From: Macrophomina tecta
Lineage: Eukaryota; Ascomycota; Dothideomycetes; Botryosphaeriales; Botryosphaeriaceae
Assembly (NCBI GenBank): GCA_024180945.1
Contig: JAKSGN010000041.1
Span: forward strand, 1,054,001 to 1,118,000
DNA length: 64,000 nucleotides
Direction: 5' to 3'
Both the position numbers and the translations under genes were made by a program. Under the pieces are notes generated by a model. The model did not search any database, was not told the origin of the DNA, and saw nothing but the letters and a program-made list of their open reading frames with translations. Positions 25,726 through 37,547 of this stretch are shown here, one piece after another (the first letter of the stretch is position 1; each line of letters opens with the position of its first letter).

Positions 25726-27287
25726 TTATACCTGCTCCACGAAGCTAGAAACCCGCGAATCCGCTTCAGAAGGTCGCCTCTTCTTCTGGAGCTTCTTAGG
25801 CGGTTGCTGAGCCCTCAATGCCTCTTCCGTGGGGCCGATAGGGAAAGTGCCAGGCCTCAAGATCTCGAAACCGGAGTTCACCTTGCGCAAAACTTGGGAA
25901 TCGTGTTGGCTAGCGTAAGCCTGCGGCGTATCGTCATCGAAGTTGGGGCCGCGAGGCTGGTAGGTTTCGAGCAGTGGCACTGCGTGGGCGGCGACATTTT
26001 CCGGGTGGCTGTCACGTGTGGGGCTGTTCGCGGATTCGAGAGGCGCCATAAAAGGATTGGCGCCCTGAGCCATGGGAGGAGTGTGTGGCGATGGAGGGCC
26101 AGATGTAGGTCCAGAAGGAGGCGAGGGAGGACCGGAGTTGGAAGCAGAGCGGCTGTAGGGCGCATCCATGGACATATTGCTCCAGTCTCCGCTACGTCCG
26201 GTTGGGCGCTCGGGTCTCTCGCGACGAGCAAGCGAGCCAGTCTCCGCGACGTGCGACATGCGATGGCTTTGAAGGAGGCGGAGGTCGGTACGAGGGTCGC
26301 GAGTCCGAGGAATGGACACCATGGGTGCCTTGCCCATCCGCGCAGTTTCAACAGTGTCGTCATCGCTGCGATCCGGAGGGTTGTTGTCACTGCTGCCACT
26401 AGACTTGCGAGAAGATCCGTTGGAGCTGAAAGTGTACACGTATGGGTTTGCGTTGGCGGAGGCTTTTCGGATACGTTAGTTGGCATAGAACGGCTGCACA
26501 GCCATATTTGACTTACCAGAGCGCTCATGCGCTGCCTGAGCATCTTCATCGTCACCCTCGAGTGTATCCAGAGTTGCCGAATGTCTCAACATGCTAGCCT
26601 GGCTATATCGGGTATAGGCCGTAGGCGGAGGACGGTGTTGGCGTGCACGCTGACCAGAGGCGGATGAACCGGGAGATGAATCGCGGCTGTGGCTGGCAAC
26701 CCGTTCCGTGGAGGCGGCGCGGTCAAAGCTGGCGGAGGGAGGGCCACGAGAAGACGGACGGCTAGAAGGACCACTTGAGGGACCGGCAGTAGGTGGTATT
26801 TCCAAGGTGCTCATTGGCCTTGAGTTGGAACCAGAAGCTTCAGGCTTGTCGTGCGCGGACTGGGTTGGGCTGCTAGGCACGGGTGTGTTCGTGCCAGAGA
26901 TCCAAATTCCATCGACCTCGATGCCGCTTTGGATTGCTCGGATACCGAAAGGGATCTCATCGCCAGATTTTCTTCTTGGGACGGCGGCCGCCTCAACCAT
27001 TTGCGGCTCTTGATCCGCTCTTGCGCCAACGGGCTTGCTTAGCTTCTTCAGCTTACGGTTGGTGTGGAGTACTTTTATCCAGCCAATGCCGATGGTGAGG
27101 ACCTGTTCAGGTTAGCTGTGAGCACAGAGGAGTAGCGAATGGGAAGGCTGTCGTACAATTGCGCATGCCAGCACCTGTCACCAAGAAAGGTTAGCCGCTG
27201 GAGGGAGCTTGCAGGCGGAAAAGAGCCTGAACTTACAAAGGTCATCTTCTGCCACAAGGCCCAATCGACGAAGAAAACCTTGCCCAT
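25726..27287 (-). CDS. Single-pass membrane protein of unknown function, long disordered cytosolic tail
   Basis: Four exons on the minus strand: 27287-27237, 27174-27157, 27102-26517 and 26462-25726, giving about 463 residues. The start MGKVFFVDWALWQKMTF runs into a hydrophobic helix VLACAIVLTIGIGWIKVL, whose first six residues come from an 18-nt exon. A basic stretch (HTNRKLKKLSK) follows, predicting the tail is cytosolic. Then comes the conserved-looking block PFGIRAIQSGIEVDGIWISG, and Ser/Pro-rich low-complexity text to the end. This architecture matches a group of uncharacterised ascomycete proteins I have seen but cannot name. Introns are 62, 54 and 54 nt and all junctions keep frame; the last has a CTAAC branch point. 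The stop follows a GTATAA that could alternatively be a donor, so a further exon is possible. Confidence 0.72.
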
Positions 27288-27736
27288 GGTGGGGACGGGT
27301 CACGGTGGAGATAGCGACAGTGGTGGTGGAGACGTTTGCGAGTGAGGTAGGACGGCGGCGCACGCGCGGCGGACGAGCAGTGCGCGAGAAAGAGGGAAAG
27401 AAACGAGTGGATAGCAGGCCGTGAGAAAAGAGAGGTGGTAGGAAGCCGTGAGGGCGGGCAGTGTTAACGGGTGAAGGTTGGCTTGGCTTGGCAGCGACAG
27501 CGTGGGCAGGTAGTTTGCTTCTTTTATGGAAAGAGCCTTCCGGTCGCCTCAACGTGGACACGCCAGAGCGGTTCGTATTGCGGCCACGGGTACGCTTGGC
27601 GGACGGGCTGGCCGATCCAGGAACAGGAAAGAGGAGGATTTGAGCTGACTGGGGCGCGGGAAGAGAGCAGAGATACGCGAAAGAGAGACAGTTGATGACG
27701 TGCGGCCAGGCGACGTCCCACAAGCAACGAGAGCGG

Positions 27737-27769
27737 GCTGGAGCTGGAGCTGGAGCTGGAGCTGGAGCT
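27737..27769. repeat. GCTGGA hexamer tandem repeat, ~5.5 copies
   Basis: A perfect run of the six-base unit GCTGGA upstream of the minus-strand membrane-protein gene. It lies 450-480 bases before its ATG, probably non-coding. Confidence 0.85.
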
Positions 27770-28257
27770 TGGGAATGAGTGAGAGCGGGCTTGCAAAGGG
27801 AATTAACGGTAACACAGCGGCGCGAGGACAAGTTGGGCAAAGGTGCAGCCTGCCATGCTAGGTGCAGAAATGGTGCATGAGCGAGCTGCCACCCGCAGTC
27901 GGGAGACCGACGAGGACTTTATTGGATGCCATGTGCCCGCGCCCAGGCGAGCCAGGCGCTTCCCTGCCAGCTCCTTCATCTCTACCGTGAGCGCGCAGAG
28001 ACGCTGGGGGTGGCCAAGGCCGGGCGGGCAGACAGAGTGCCGGTGGAGCAGGACTAATACGGAAGCCCCAGACCAGGATGCTGCAGCACCAGCCAATACT
28101 TGCGACAGCAGCCGCTCCTAGTCGAGCCGCTGCAGCTGTTCCTGGCCGCGTGGGTGAGACGGCAGCGTGTCGCCGGGCAGCTGCAAGCGCCCACTGCGGC
28201 GCTCGCTTCGTCGGGAGCGCTGCTGGAGGCGGTGACGGCGGCGCGGGCGGGCGGCAT

Positions 28258-28304
28258 GGGCGAGTGGGCGAGTGGGCGAGTGGGCGAGTGGGCGAGTGGG
28301 CGAG
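28258..28304. repeat. GGGCGAGT octamer tandem repeat, ~5.9 copies
   Basis: Five perfect copies and a nearly complete sixth of an eight-base unit in an intergenic GC-rich region. The unit length is not a multiple of three, so it is not a protein repeat. Confidence 0.88.
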
Positions 28305-30646
28305 GGCGCGGGCTTGGGGAGATGCGCAGTGAAACAGAGCTACGGTGGTGGGACGTTTGCACCGTGGCGTTTTTGCTGGCGCTCGGGTGCGGCGAGCCAA
28401 TCACCCCGGGCGGCAGGGCCTGGTGTTTGATCAGCGCACCACGGGCGGGCACGGCTGGGATCTCCTTGCGCGCGCGCGTCGTGGCCGCCGCATTGGTCTG
28501 CCCTTAATCAATCGCCTGCTGAGTCGCGCCCGCGGATAAACAGGCGCCATCGTTCCTCCACGCTCTCGCGAATCAAGCACGAGGGCCGGCTGAAGACTCG
28601 CGCCTAATAATAGCTAGGCCGGCGCACGCGGCGCAGCTTATTCTCTTGCGTCATGTATGCCGGCCGATCATGAGTTGCGCGCCGTCTCGTATGCTCTTGC
28701 TCGTTGCTTCTGCCACTCCTCCTGCCATGCATTTTCGCTTTCGCTTCACTGCACTGCATGCGGCGCTGCCTCGCCGCCAGCCCGCCGCCCGCTGACATGG
28801 CGACACTTATGCGCGTGCTGTTCCATTGCAGCCTTCTCTGCATAGAAGCTGCCAAAAAGGGGCCTCAGCCCTCAGCTATGCCTCTCCGGCCTGGCCACGC
28901 CGCTAAATCTGGCATCCAGTGTAACAGCCCTCACCCGAGCCCGATAGATCCATCCTTTATTACGAGGTCGGCTCAGCTGCCGTGGCAGTGGGACCGACCG
29001 TATAGGCAGCCAAGACTGATGGTTCACCGTGCCACTGCTCAATTTACCTAATTCGCCTGCTTCCGATGCTGGGCAAACAGAGATCGCGGCTCAAGCGCAC
29101 GGCTGCAGCGTGGCGACTCGTGCTGCATGTTGCAGAAAAACTGCCATTCGGTCCGGGACGTTACTTGAAGACCCATCGTCCAGGCTCTTGGCTGCGATTC
29201 CAGACCCAGCTCCCGAGATCTGTACTGGCACTCGGGCACGTCGTGTCCGCCGACCACGTTGGAGCGGCGAAGAATGCGCAGCTGTCAATATTCCGGGCGT
29301 TGGTGCCAGCCGGCCATTGGCCCTTCAGGTACATACATAGCGCGTACATTGCGCGGCTCTTCGAAGATTCGAGCCTGTCTCGGTCTCTTACAAACCCATG
29401 CTGACCGTTCCCCGTCAACTATAAACTCCTCGCCCTCTGCACTCGCTCATGAGACGGAACATCTTCTCCTGTACCCTCCATGAAGCTCGCCATACAAGCT
29501 TATCAGTAAGGGGCAGCACAGGTTTCAACTCCTCCCATGGCTGACTCGACGAATTTCTCACTCCGTCTGTAGCAGACGTGCAGAAGTGCAGCTGTCTTGG
29601 GAAAGGCTCCAATGGTAGCGGGCCCTCGACGGATGAGGCGTTGAGGCGTGACCGGTGTCGAGGCTTGACTGCTGGCGTACGCCTGCCGCGCGGACAGCTG
29701 GGGAACTCGCCAGCGCCCTTCTGCCTTAGCGCCGGTGTTCGGGCAGGTCTCTCGACGTAGTTGCCATGAATACCACTGAACATTTAGGTATGGACCGACT
29801 GCTTCCACCCATCCGCACTTCCGGTTGGGGCTGCAATACGTCAACGCCCGCAGTTTCTTCTGACACGGCACGAGGCCGGTCGCGCCCGCTGCTGAACGCG
29901 CGCGATCGCATGTCTTTCCTGATCTCAAAGGGCAAGTCGAGTGGCATACGGCCAGCTATCGGGTGTTCAGCGAGGCAAGATGGCTCGCAAGGCAAGCCTG
30001 ATCGGGCCAGCGTGGGATGCTCTGAGAAGTGCGGAGGTTACCTTCGTACGGGTGACGGAGCCAGGGACGGCACCTGTGACGGCCAATTGAGCGAACCACA
30101 ACGCAACCTGTTTGGCCGCCGGCGGCACAGCATCCTCCGCCCCGCGCTTCGGCCGGCTCGCCGCGCTCCGCTCACACAAGCGTTTGGCCGAGCCCGAGAC
30201 ATCCGGATATCGTCGCGATTCGACGGTGTTGCGGCCTTGCACGGAGGAGACGAGAGGCACGAGGGGCAGCGGCCAATGGAGTGCGCCGGCTCGTCGAGAT
30301 CTGGAATGGATTTGTTCGAGAACAGCGCATCGGGGCCGAGGCGGCAGTTCCAACTAGGCCGACCCTGCAGGGGTGGGCTCACGTCTGCCCAGTCGTGCCA
30401 GCTCCTCGGCCCTGCGCTTGTCGATCAGAGGTCTTCCTTGCCTGCCACGGAGCGGCGGCAAGTTGGGGCCCGAGTCTCTCTTGCTAAAAGCAGGCGGTCG
30501 TGACGCTCACTTCCGCAGCGCCTAGCCAGCACTGCCCCGGACTTTACCTTGGGCTGACATTTGACTTACTTTGCGCCCGCCCAACCCCCAGTTCTCTTTC
30601 TCGAAACCACATATTGTCCTCTCAATCACATTGCTCCGCCAGCAAA

Positions 30647-31500
30647 ATGCCTATTCGCAACCCTTTCAGGAGAGCTCCCGGCACCATCGACGTGCAGCAG
30701 GAGAACAGCCCCATCGGGCGCGCCGGCGGTGATTCTGGCTTCCAGAATGCGAAGACCACCGGAACCTCGCCTGTCGACGTCAAGGACGCAAACTACCAGC
30801 TATGCGAGATCAACGACAGCGGAGTCTTCCTCCCGGTACGAACACACAGTCCTCCCCGCGCTGCGGCCCCGAGTCAGGCGGGGTTCTGATCTGAACATGG
30901 TCACTGACGCTCAACTTCCCAGCCATCGCCCGAAGAGAAGAAGGCCTTCTGGGGCAACAGCAAGTCGCGCACCTCGACCTCGTCAAACCACCGCGCTGTC
31001 TTGAATGAGACCGAGCCTTTCACAATCTCGCGCGAATCGTTCGAGTCATATCGCCGGTCCTTTGTGAGTGTCTTGAACCGACGCAGAGCAAGCTCTAGTC
31101 GCGTTAAGCTTACATTCACCCTCAGGACATTTCCGCCCGATCCCCTGTCGTTGAGCCCCACGATATCCGGCCCCGCCAAAGTCTCGATTCCCGCCGCCTT
31201 CCGCGCTCCTCGCTGAACGAGCGCCGCTTCGAGAGACCGATTTCGACAACCGAGGAAGATTTTGAAGATGTCGGCCTGAATGACGAACCACCGAAGCCGC
31301 AGCAGAAGAAGAAGGGTTTCTTCGCTAGGTTTGGCGATTCGTCCGAGAACCTCGCAAAGCCGGAGAGCCGACCATCCTCAGGCCTCGGCTTCCATCATCT
31401 GACCGGGAGGAAGAGGGGTCAGAGCGGTCAAGGCGCGGAGTTGAGCCCCATGCCGAGATCTGTCGAAAGCACACAGGGGGTGTCGGTTGAGTCGAACTGA
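30647..31500 (+). CDS. Conserved-looking fungal protein of unknown function
   Basis: Three exons, 30647-30835, 30923-31063 and 31126-31500, give 234 residues. It starts MPIRNPFRRAPGTIDVQQEN, a basic N terminus followed by VKDANYQLCEINDSGVFLP. After the first intron come PSPEEKKAFWGN and ISRESFESYRRSF; the third exon has RRFERPISTTEEDFEDVGL, then KKKGFFARFGDSSE. There is no membrane segment, signal peptide or enzyme motif. Ser/Pro/Glu richness suggests mostly disordered structure with short linear motifs, and the KKKGFFARFGD patch could be an amphipathic or membrane-contacting segment (inference). Introns are 87 and 62 nt with GTACGA/CCCAG and GTGAGT/CTCAG ends, all in frame. I recognise it only as a type of unnamed ascomycete protein. 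Confidence 0.72.
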
Positions 31501-32444
31501 GCGCGGATTACTGTGGGAATGGATTTGGATCGGTCTTCTTTGGATGGTATATATACATAGGGCTTCTGGGTATGGACTTGGCGTTATAAGGAGAGACACC
31601 CAGCGTGGTGCGCTGCGACGGAATACGGAGTCTCACGTTCGTTCAAATGACCAGGATAGAGCCCACAAGGCGCCTCTCAGCGTCACGATATACCATGTAA
31701 TACATAATCATTGCTCAATTTCGTAACCAACTATCCAATTAACGGTTACTCAGTCGTCGCGACGTGCTGAGAGTAGACCTAGTAGCGGAGTGTGTACTCT
31801 CGCATGCAATGGACACTCACCAGATCTCATCCCCTTTACTCTTGGGCCCTGAATTAGCGCTGTCAGCATAATATGATGCCCCAGGCACGCAGACACCATG
31901 ATAAAGTGTTTCCGGGTTGCTCTCGGAGTATCGCAACAGTAAGCACAGGCATGTGCGGAGAGCTGAATCCATCGCCGGGATGCAATCTCCCAGCAAAAGC
32001 GAATGCACCCTACCCCATACCCGATTTAACACTTCATCACCCCGGCAAGGGCATGTTAAAATGCCTCTGACACCGTCTCGTTGATGCATGAACGCCTCCG
32101 CTACCAACAGAAGACGGCCGCCTGAAAGTGCTATTTTTGAAAGTGTGACGAACGCTAACTCGCTTCCTGTTGCACCAAACCTCCGCAAACCTGGAGCGTT
32201 CCCTTATCGCGACAGGCTATAGCCATCATCAGGCAACTCCGGTCCTCACAGCTTGGTGCCTGACGTGCCTGATCACGTACCCGGTAACTTTGGTGGGGAA
32301 TGGCACGAGTCATGGTGACCCTTTTCTGCCGCCCACCACCGCCAGATCGGCCGCTTTTTTGCCCTGGCGAAACTTTCAAAATAATTCCTACCCAGGTAAT
32401 TACCATTCGTCGCGGCAAAAACAAACCGACAAACCTGAGCAACG
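31501..32444. other. Intergenic, Puf6 promoter side
   Basis: Between two plus-strand genes. No coding domain; the Puf6 leader ends with CAAACCTGAGCAACG before the ATG. Confidence 0.55.
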
Positions 32445-34647
32445 ATGGCCGGTGTGAAGCGCAAGCAATCCGAGGTGCCCGCCTCCAAGGTGTCAGGCGA
32501 CAAGAAGATCAAGACCGCGAAGAAGCCCGCCGCAAAGCCCGTCAAGGAGGCGAAGAAGCAGAAGCACGCCAGGCGCGAGGAACCGGAGGACCTCGAGGAG
32601 TCAGATACCACTGAGAGCGAGAATGGTTTCGCCGGGTTTTCTGCAAAGGAGGGCGCCAACGAGAGCGACAGCGATGAGAGCATGGCGAGTGGAAGCGACA
32701 GTGACGTCGAGATGGAGGACGCCGACGCTGAGAAGGCGACGAAGAAGCCCGCTGCGAATGGAGAAGGCTGTATGTTTGGTCCAGATGCGCGCGCATTTTG
32801 CTTAGTACTGACAGTATTCTAGCGGGCAATTCGAGAGAAGCGCACCAAAAGCAGAAGCAGCTCGCAAAGGAACGCAAGATGAATAAACCCCTCGGCGACG
32901 AACTCCACCGGTCCAAGAAGATATGGGAGCGCTTGAGGATGAAGTCACATGTGCCGAAGGATGAGCGCAAGAAGCTTGTCGCTGAGTTATTTGACATCAT
33001 TACCGGAAGGGTCAAGGAGTTCGTCTTCAAGCACGATGCTACCCGTGTCATTCAGTGCGCACTGAAGTACTCTACGCCGGATCAGCGCAAGATGATCGCC
33101 AAGGAGCTCAAGGGCGAATACAAAGCTTTGGCGGAAAGCAGATATGCAAAGTTCCTTGTTGGAAAAATCCTGGTTGAAGGGTCAGTGCTGAAATTCCTCC
33201 TACATTGTGCGGGACTAACAGACATAGTGATGCGGAAACGCGCGATATGATTATCTCCGAATTCTATGGTTCCGTCAAGCGCATGATTAACCATCCTGAA
33301 GCTTCCTGGATTTTGGACGATATCTACAGAGGCATGGCAACGCAGAAGCAGAAGTCAAGACTCTTGCGGGAATGGTACGGCACGGAGTTCGCTGTCTTCA
33401 AGGCTGGAAAGGACGAAGAGGTCACGGCAAATCTCTCGGAAATTCTCGCGAAGACACCGGAGAAGAGGAGACCTATCATGGACTTCTGCCGCAACATGAT
33501 CAATGCGCTCGTGCAGAAGAAGATGACCGGATTCACTATGCTGCATGACGCTATGCTTCAATATTTCCTTAGCACCAAGCCTGGCAGCGAAGAGGCAACA
33601 GAGTTCCTTGAGCTCATCAAAGGCGACGAGGAAGGGGATCTGCTTAAGAACCTGGCATTCACAAAGAACGGTGCTCGTGTAGCCTGTCTTGCTCTGGCAT
33701 ACGGAACTGCCAAGGACAGGAAGAACATTCTGAAAGTCTACAAGGAGACCATCGAGGTCATGGCTTACGACGCGCACGCTCACCAAGTACTATTAGCAGC
33801 CCTCGACGTCGTAGATGACACTGTCCTTACCACCAAGCTCATCTTCCCGGAGCTCCTCAGCACCAACTCCAGCATCGAAGTGCAGCAGGAGAAGCTGTTA
33901 AACCTCGCCGTCGACAAGATTGGTCGCATCAGCATCCTCTACCCGCTCTGCGGCCGGACAAAATGGCTCTTCCCTACCCCCGAGGACCCGGCCGTGCTGG
34001 ACGAGATCCACGCCATTCGCGCTACTACCTCCAAGAAGGACCCGGAGGTCCGGCGGAAGGAAATCGTCAAAGCCTACTCGGCGACTCTGCTCAGCGTCAT
34101 CGCCGCCGACCCGTCTGCGCTTGCCCAGTCCTCCTTCGGCTGCCAGCTCATCACAGAAGCCCTGCTCGGCGCCGATGGCGAACGCTCATCCGCCGTCAAG
34201 GCCGTCGCTGCGCTCGCGGCCGGCGACCCCTCCGCTGAGGACCACCTGTCTCACATGCCCCACGCCGGCCGCATGTTCAAGACCCTCACTACTGGCGGCC
34301 ACTTCGACCCCAAGACTAAGACGACGGAGCTCGTCGAGCCACCGCTGGGCTTCCATAACGCGTTGTATGAAGAGATCAAGGACTATCTGATCGAGTGGGC
34401 GACGGGCGACAGCTCGTTCGTCGTCGTCGCGCTGGTCGAGGCGGAGGGCTTCGACAAGAAGGAGAAGGTGTTGAAAGCGCTAAAGAAGAACAAGGATAAG
34501 CTGGAGAAAGCGGCGAATGGTGGTGAGGGCGCGAAGAAGAGTAAGAAGGATGAGAGCGAGAAGCAGTCGAAGAAGAACAAGGGAGACAAGGACGCGAAGA
34601 AGCCGAGCGGCAACCCTGGTTCGAGGATATTGCTGGAGAAATTGTAG
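32445..34647 (+). CDS. puf6: Pumilio-family nucleolar protein Puf6 (PUM3-like, CPL domain)
   Basis: Three exons: 32445-32769, 32823-33180 and 33228-34647, giving 700 residues. The N terminus is Lys-rich then acidic (residues ~1-110), as in nucleolar proteins. Pumilio-like repeats run from about residue 160 to 480 (EFVFKHDATRVIQCALKY, MINHPEASWILDDIY, KNGARVACLALAYG, DAHAHQVLLAALDVVDD). The CPL region follows (SALAQSSFGCQLITEALL; FHNALYEEIKDYLIEWA). A Lys-rich tail ends the protein. Homologues (yeast Puf6, human PUM3) bind RNA and act in 60S ribosome assembly; yeast Puf6 also represses ASH1 mRNA translation. Introns are 53 and 47 nt; the second is very short and joins KILVEG to DAETRDM. Start ATG opens the conserved basic N terminus. 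Confidence 0.93.
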
Positions 34648-35550
34648 ATGAGCAGGTGCCACAGCGTTTATGCATGGATTCGCAGCGGATCGTATATTGG
34701 GCAAAAAAATCATGGAGTTTGGGCGGACTGGGTAAAAGATATCTTTAGTTTTGAATGGCAAGGCCGCGACATGGTGGGCAGCCGTCCCGTTCTTAAGCTC
34801 TTGCGCCGTGGAGTTGGATGTTGAGGTGCTTTGCGTGTGTGTCGTGGATATTGTTTGACAGACCTGATGTGAAGAATCTGATGTAGGTGGAGTGGCTGCG
34901 CATGACCGTCGGGTCACCGCTCAAGATGTCTCGTAAAGGTAATTGTAGACTGTCTGTATGGGGATGATGAATGAAGGGGCGAGAAAGACTAAGTGCGGCG
35001 GTCGAGGATTCACAGGACGACATGACAGCGATGACGAGACGCGACCCACAGCGACGGACGTTCAAGAAGCACAGCTACTACGTAGCGAGGCCGTCGCCGG
35101 ACCCAGGCCGCTGATGAAAGAGCCAGATATGTTGCTGGAGACCTTCCGGAGGGAATAGACAGCGGCGCTCCACTCCAATGGACATGTAACAGGGCTAGCT
35201 ACGCCATATCAACACCATCGTCGGGCGTGCGGTCATGGCCGAGGTCAGGACGGACCAGGTCTTCAGCGGAAGACCCTTCGAGAAGGAGGCGACAGCAGCA
35301 CCCCACTTCAGACGCGCCGTGATGGGCTCTATAAACAAACACCATCACTGGACGCGCCTGTACCAAGCGGATCGCCCAGCTACCTCACCACCGCCTCAAA
35401 CACTACTCTTCCTTGCAGTTCCACTCAAGGCGGAAATCCACAACGAAAAGTGTGCCTCCTATTTGCAAGACCACACTCCCAAAGGGAAAAAAAAGAAACT
35501 CTGAAGAGTAACAAAAACCCCAAGATCTACATTTTAATTGTCATTCAACT

Positions 35551-35690
35551 GAGGAGTTCGCTCATGAAGAGACCGTCGTACCTTCAAGAGTAATCGTGGG
35601 AGAAAACCAGCCCGAAGGGTGGAAAAAACCGCATTGCCTATGAGCTGACTGTCGAGGAGTTCGCTCACTGAAGAGGCCCTCGTTACCCTT
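35551..35690. repeat. Direct repeat pair of ~33 bp, 103 bp apart
   Basis: Copy 1 begins at 35551 and copy 2 at 35654. Both begin with GAGGAGTTCGCTCA and continue TGAAGAG, CC and TCGT with a one-base insertion and a few substitutions in copy 2. The intervening 70 bases are unrelated to either copy. Confidence 0.75.
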
Positions 35691-36468
35691 GGCAGTGAAG
35701 AGGAAAAGGAAGAAAGGTCTTTGGGCGAGGGGGGTCGGGGGGTTTATATAGTCATGGCCCAAGGAGCGCGGAGGCTGCCACGAGGCCGTTTGCTGAGTTA
35801 GTTGCACGTGGAGTGTCCTGGATTGGGTCTAGCGCGCGGGGGTGGTAACTGTTTGGGAGGGATGGGGCAGGAGCGATGGCGTCGTTGGAGCGCACGTGAA
35901 GGAGAAGGCCGCCCGCCTGTACGGGCCGCGCAACTGGGACAAATGATGCTGCTGCGTGCGGAAGATCTGCTTGCTGGCGCAGCCGGCCTTGTCGTGGCTG
36001 TGGAAATGCAAGTGATGGCGGGATGGCGGCGCTGCCGGGCGTCGTTCGGCAATGGGCTTGCTCGTTGACGCGCCTCGTTTCCATGATCGGCGGCTCGGTC
36101 TACTTGAGAGTTTATTGGTGAGAGGAATGAGGCTGCTCTAAGGTCAGCATGGAGATGGCTGCCATGCAGGAGCTGTGGTGTGCTTTTCTGTTGCGCATCC
36201 ACAGCGCCTCCCCGTGCGCGCCCAGCCGTTGTTGCGCGGTCAGAGACTCCCGCTGCCAGACACGGGATACCTGAAGGACCACGGCGCTCCCGTGGTCATT
36301 GAACCGCGTCGATCAGCGTTCTTTCTCCCATTGCGGGAAGTTGCTTCAGCTGCAGCTTGCAAGCGCGAAAATATCTTGCGTATAATTAACGTGTCATCCG
36401 CGCCCTCTTGTGCCCACGGTTATACCGCAAAAAATTACCACACGGCCAAGTGGTACGCCGTCATTCTC

Positions 36469-36492
36469 TTTTTTTTTTAAAAAAAAAAAAAA
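36469..36492. repeat. T10A14 homopolymer palindrome
   Basis: Ten T followed directly by fourteen A, a self-complementary tract in the gene-poor region. It could fold back in single-stranded DNA or RNA or act as a rigid nucleosome-excluding element. Confidence 0.85.
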
Positions 36493-37491
36493 TTCAATCT
36501 ATCTGATCCAAACCAAAGACAGAATAGAGACAACAACTGGAACCCCGTTCAGGGGCTTTCTCCAAAGTGAAGTGAACTTTACAAAGAATCTATATTGCTT
36601 TCTCTTTTAGTGCGGGCTTTCTTTGCTATTTTGCCGATTACCAGGACGCATCACTTAGTTTCGCTCTTCCATAAAGTCTGTGATTGTTCAGTCACCTTAC
36701 TGTTTCGTAATCTGGAGTATCCGCCGGGGTGGTCTCGTCAATGATAAATTGTAGCCGTACGCGAGTTTTCTTGTTGGTGACGCTGGAGTGCTTCACTCAG
36801 AGTAGTTAGGACAGGATTTCTGTAAGAAGCCGCTTCCACCTCTCTTTAATTCCAATAAAGTTCCTCGACCCAGTGCGTGGCGTGTCTCGTGGTGGGATCT
36901 CGGCCACTTTGCGGAACAGCGTAGCCCAGCCGTCATGTGGCAACGAAAGTCCTTCCCCTTATTTCTCGTATGATCCTTCCTCTTGAGGTATCGGTGCAGC
37001 CTGGAGTGAGTAAGGCATTAATCTGAGGGAACTGATGGCTGACAGCAGATAACAGCGTGGATGATCGCATACTTCTGGTGCTTCATGCTGGAAGCGGGGA
37101 TTGCTTGGAATCGGTACAGGATTGGAAGATGTTGGCTGGGTTATTCGCAGTATCCGCCGTGGAAGAGCTTGCAAGGCTTTCATACGCATCCCCGGCAAGA
37201 AAGGTGAAAAGTCGACCTGCCGGACTGGCTCAGTGAGTGGTGCTCAGCTCTGGCAGTGCTGTAGAGTTGCAGTTGCGAAAACTTCGTGGTATGTCCACAG
37301 TGAAGTTGGAATCTTCAGTGGTGCCCCTATCAGTACACGGTAAGGCAGGGTCATGGGGGTTTCAACCTGGATGTATGGTGTTTTTGCGCACCTGGAACGG
37401 ACTCGGACTCGCTGATGTGTTAATTGACCCGGCGCCAGGAGTGGCTGTGTGGTACACGCCCGCCGCGCCCGGGTTCGAGCCTACTGAACGC

Positions 37492-37498
<7 letters not shown>

Positions 37499-37532
<34 letters not shown>

Positions 37533-37547
37533 TTTTTTTTTTTTTTT
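37499..37547. repeat. (CT)12 microsatellite followed by T24
   Basis: A dinucleotide CT run to 37523 passes directly into 24 T. Likely length-variable; no gene overlaps it. Confidence 0.9.

Larger units (their letters stand above)
27288..30646. other. Long GC-rich intergenic region with short tandem repeats
   Basis: About 3.4 kb between divergent genes. It holds a GCTGGA hexamer array and a GGGCGAGT octamer array (listed separately). Long open frames on both strands (for example 29766-30503) lack domains and overlap one another, as expected by chance in GC-rich DNA. C/T-rich sequence precedes the 30647 start. Confidence 0.55.

Noticed and set aside
29766..30503. 245-codon open frame on the plus strand
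   Set aside because: Overlapped on the other strand by frames of similar size; no domain, no conserved-looking text. Typical chance ORF in GC-rich spacer.
37469..37482. GGGTTCGAGCC resembling a tRNA B box
   Set aside because: No acceptor, D or anticodon stems can be drawn around it.
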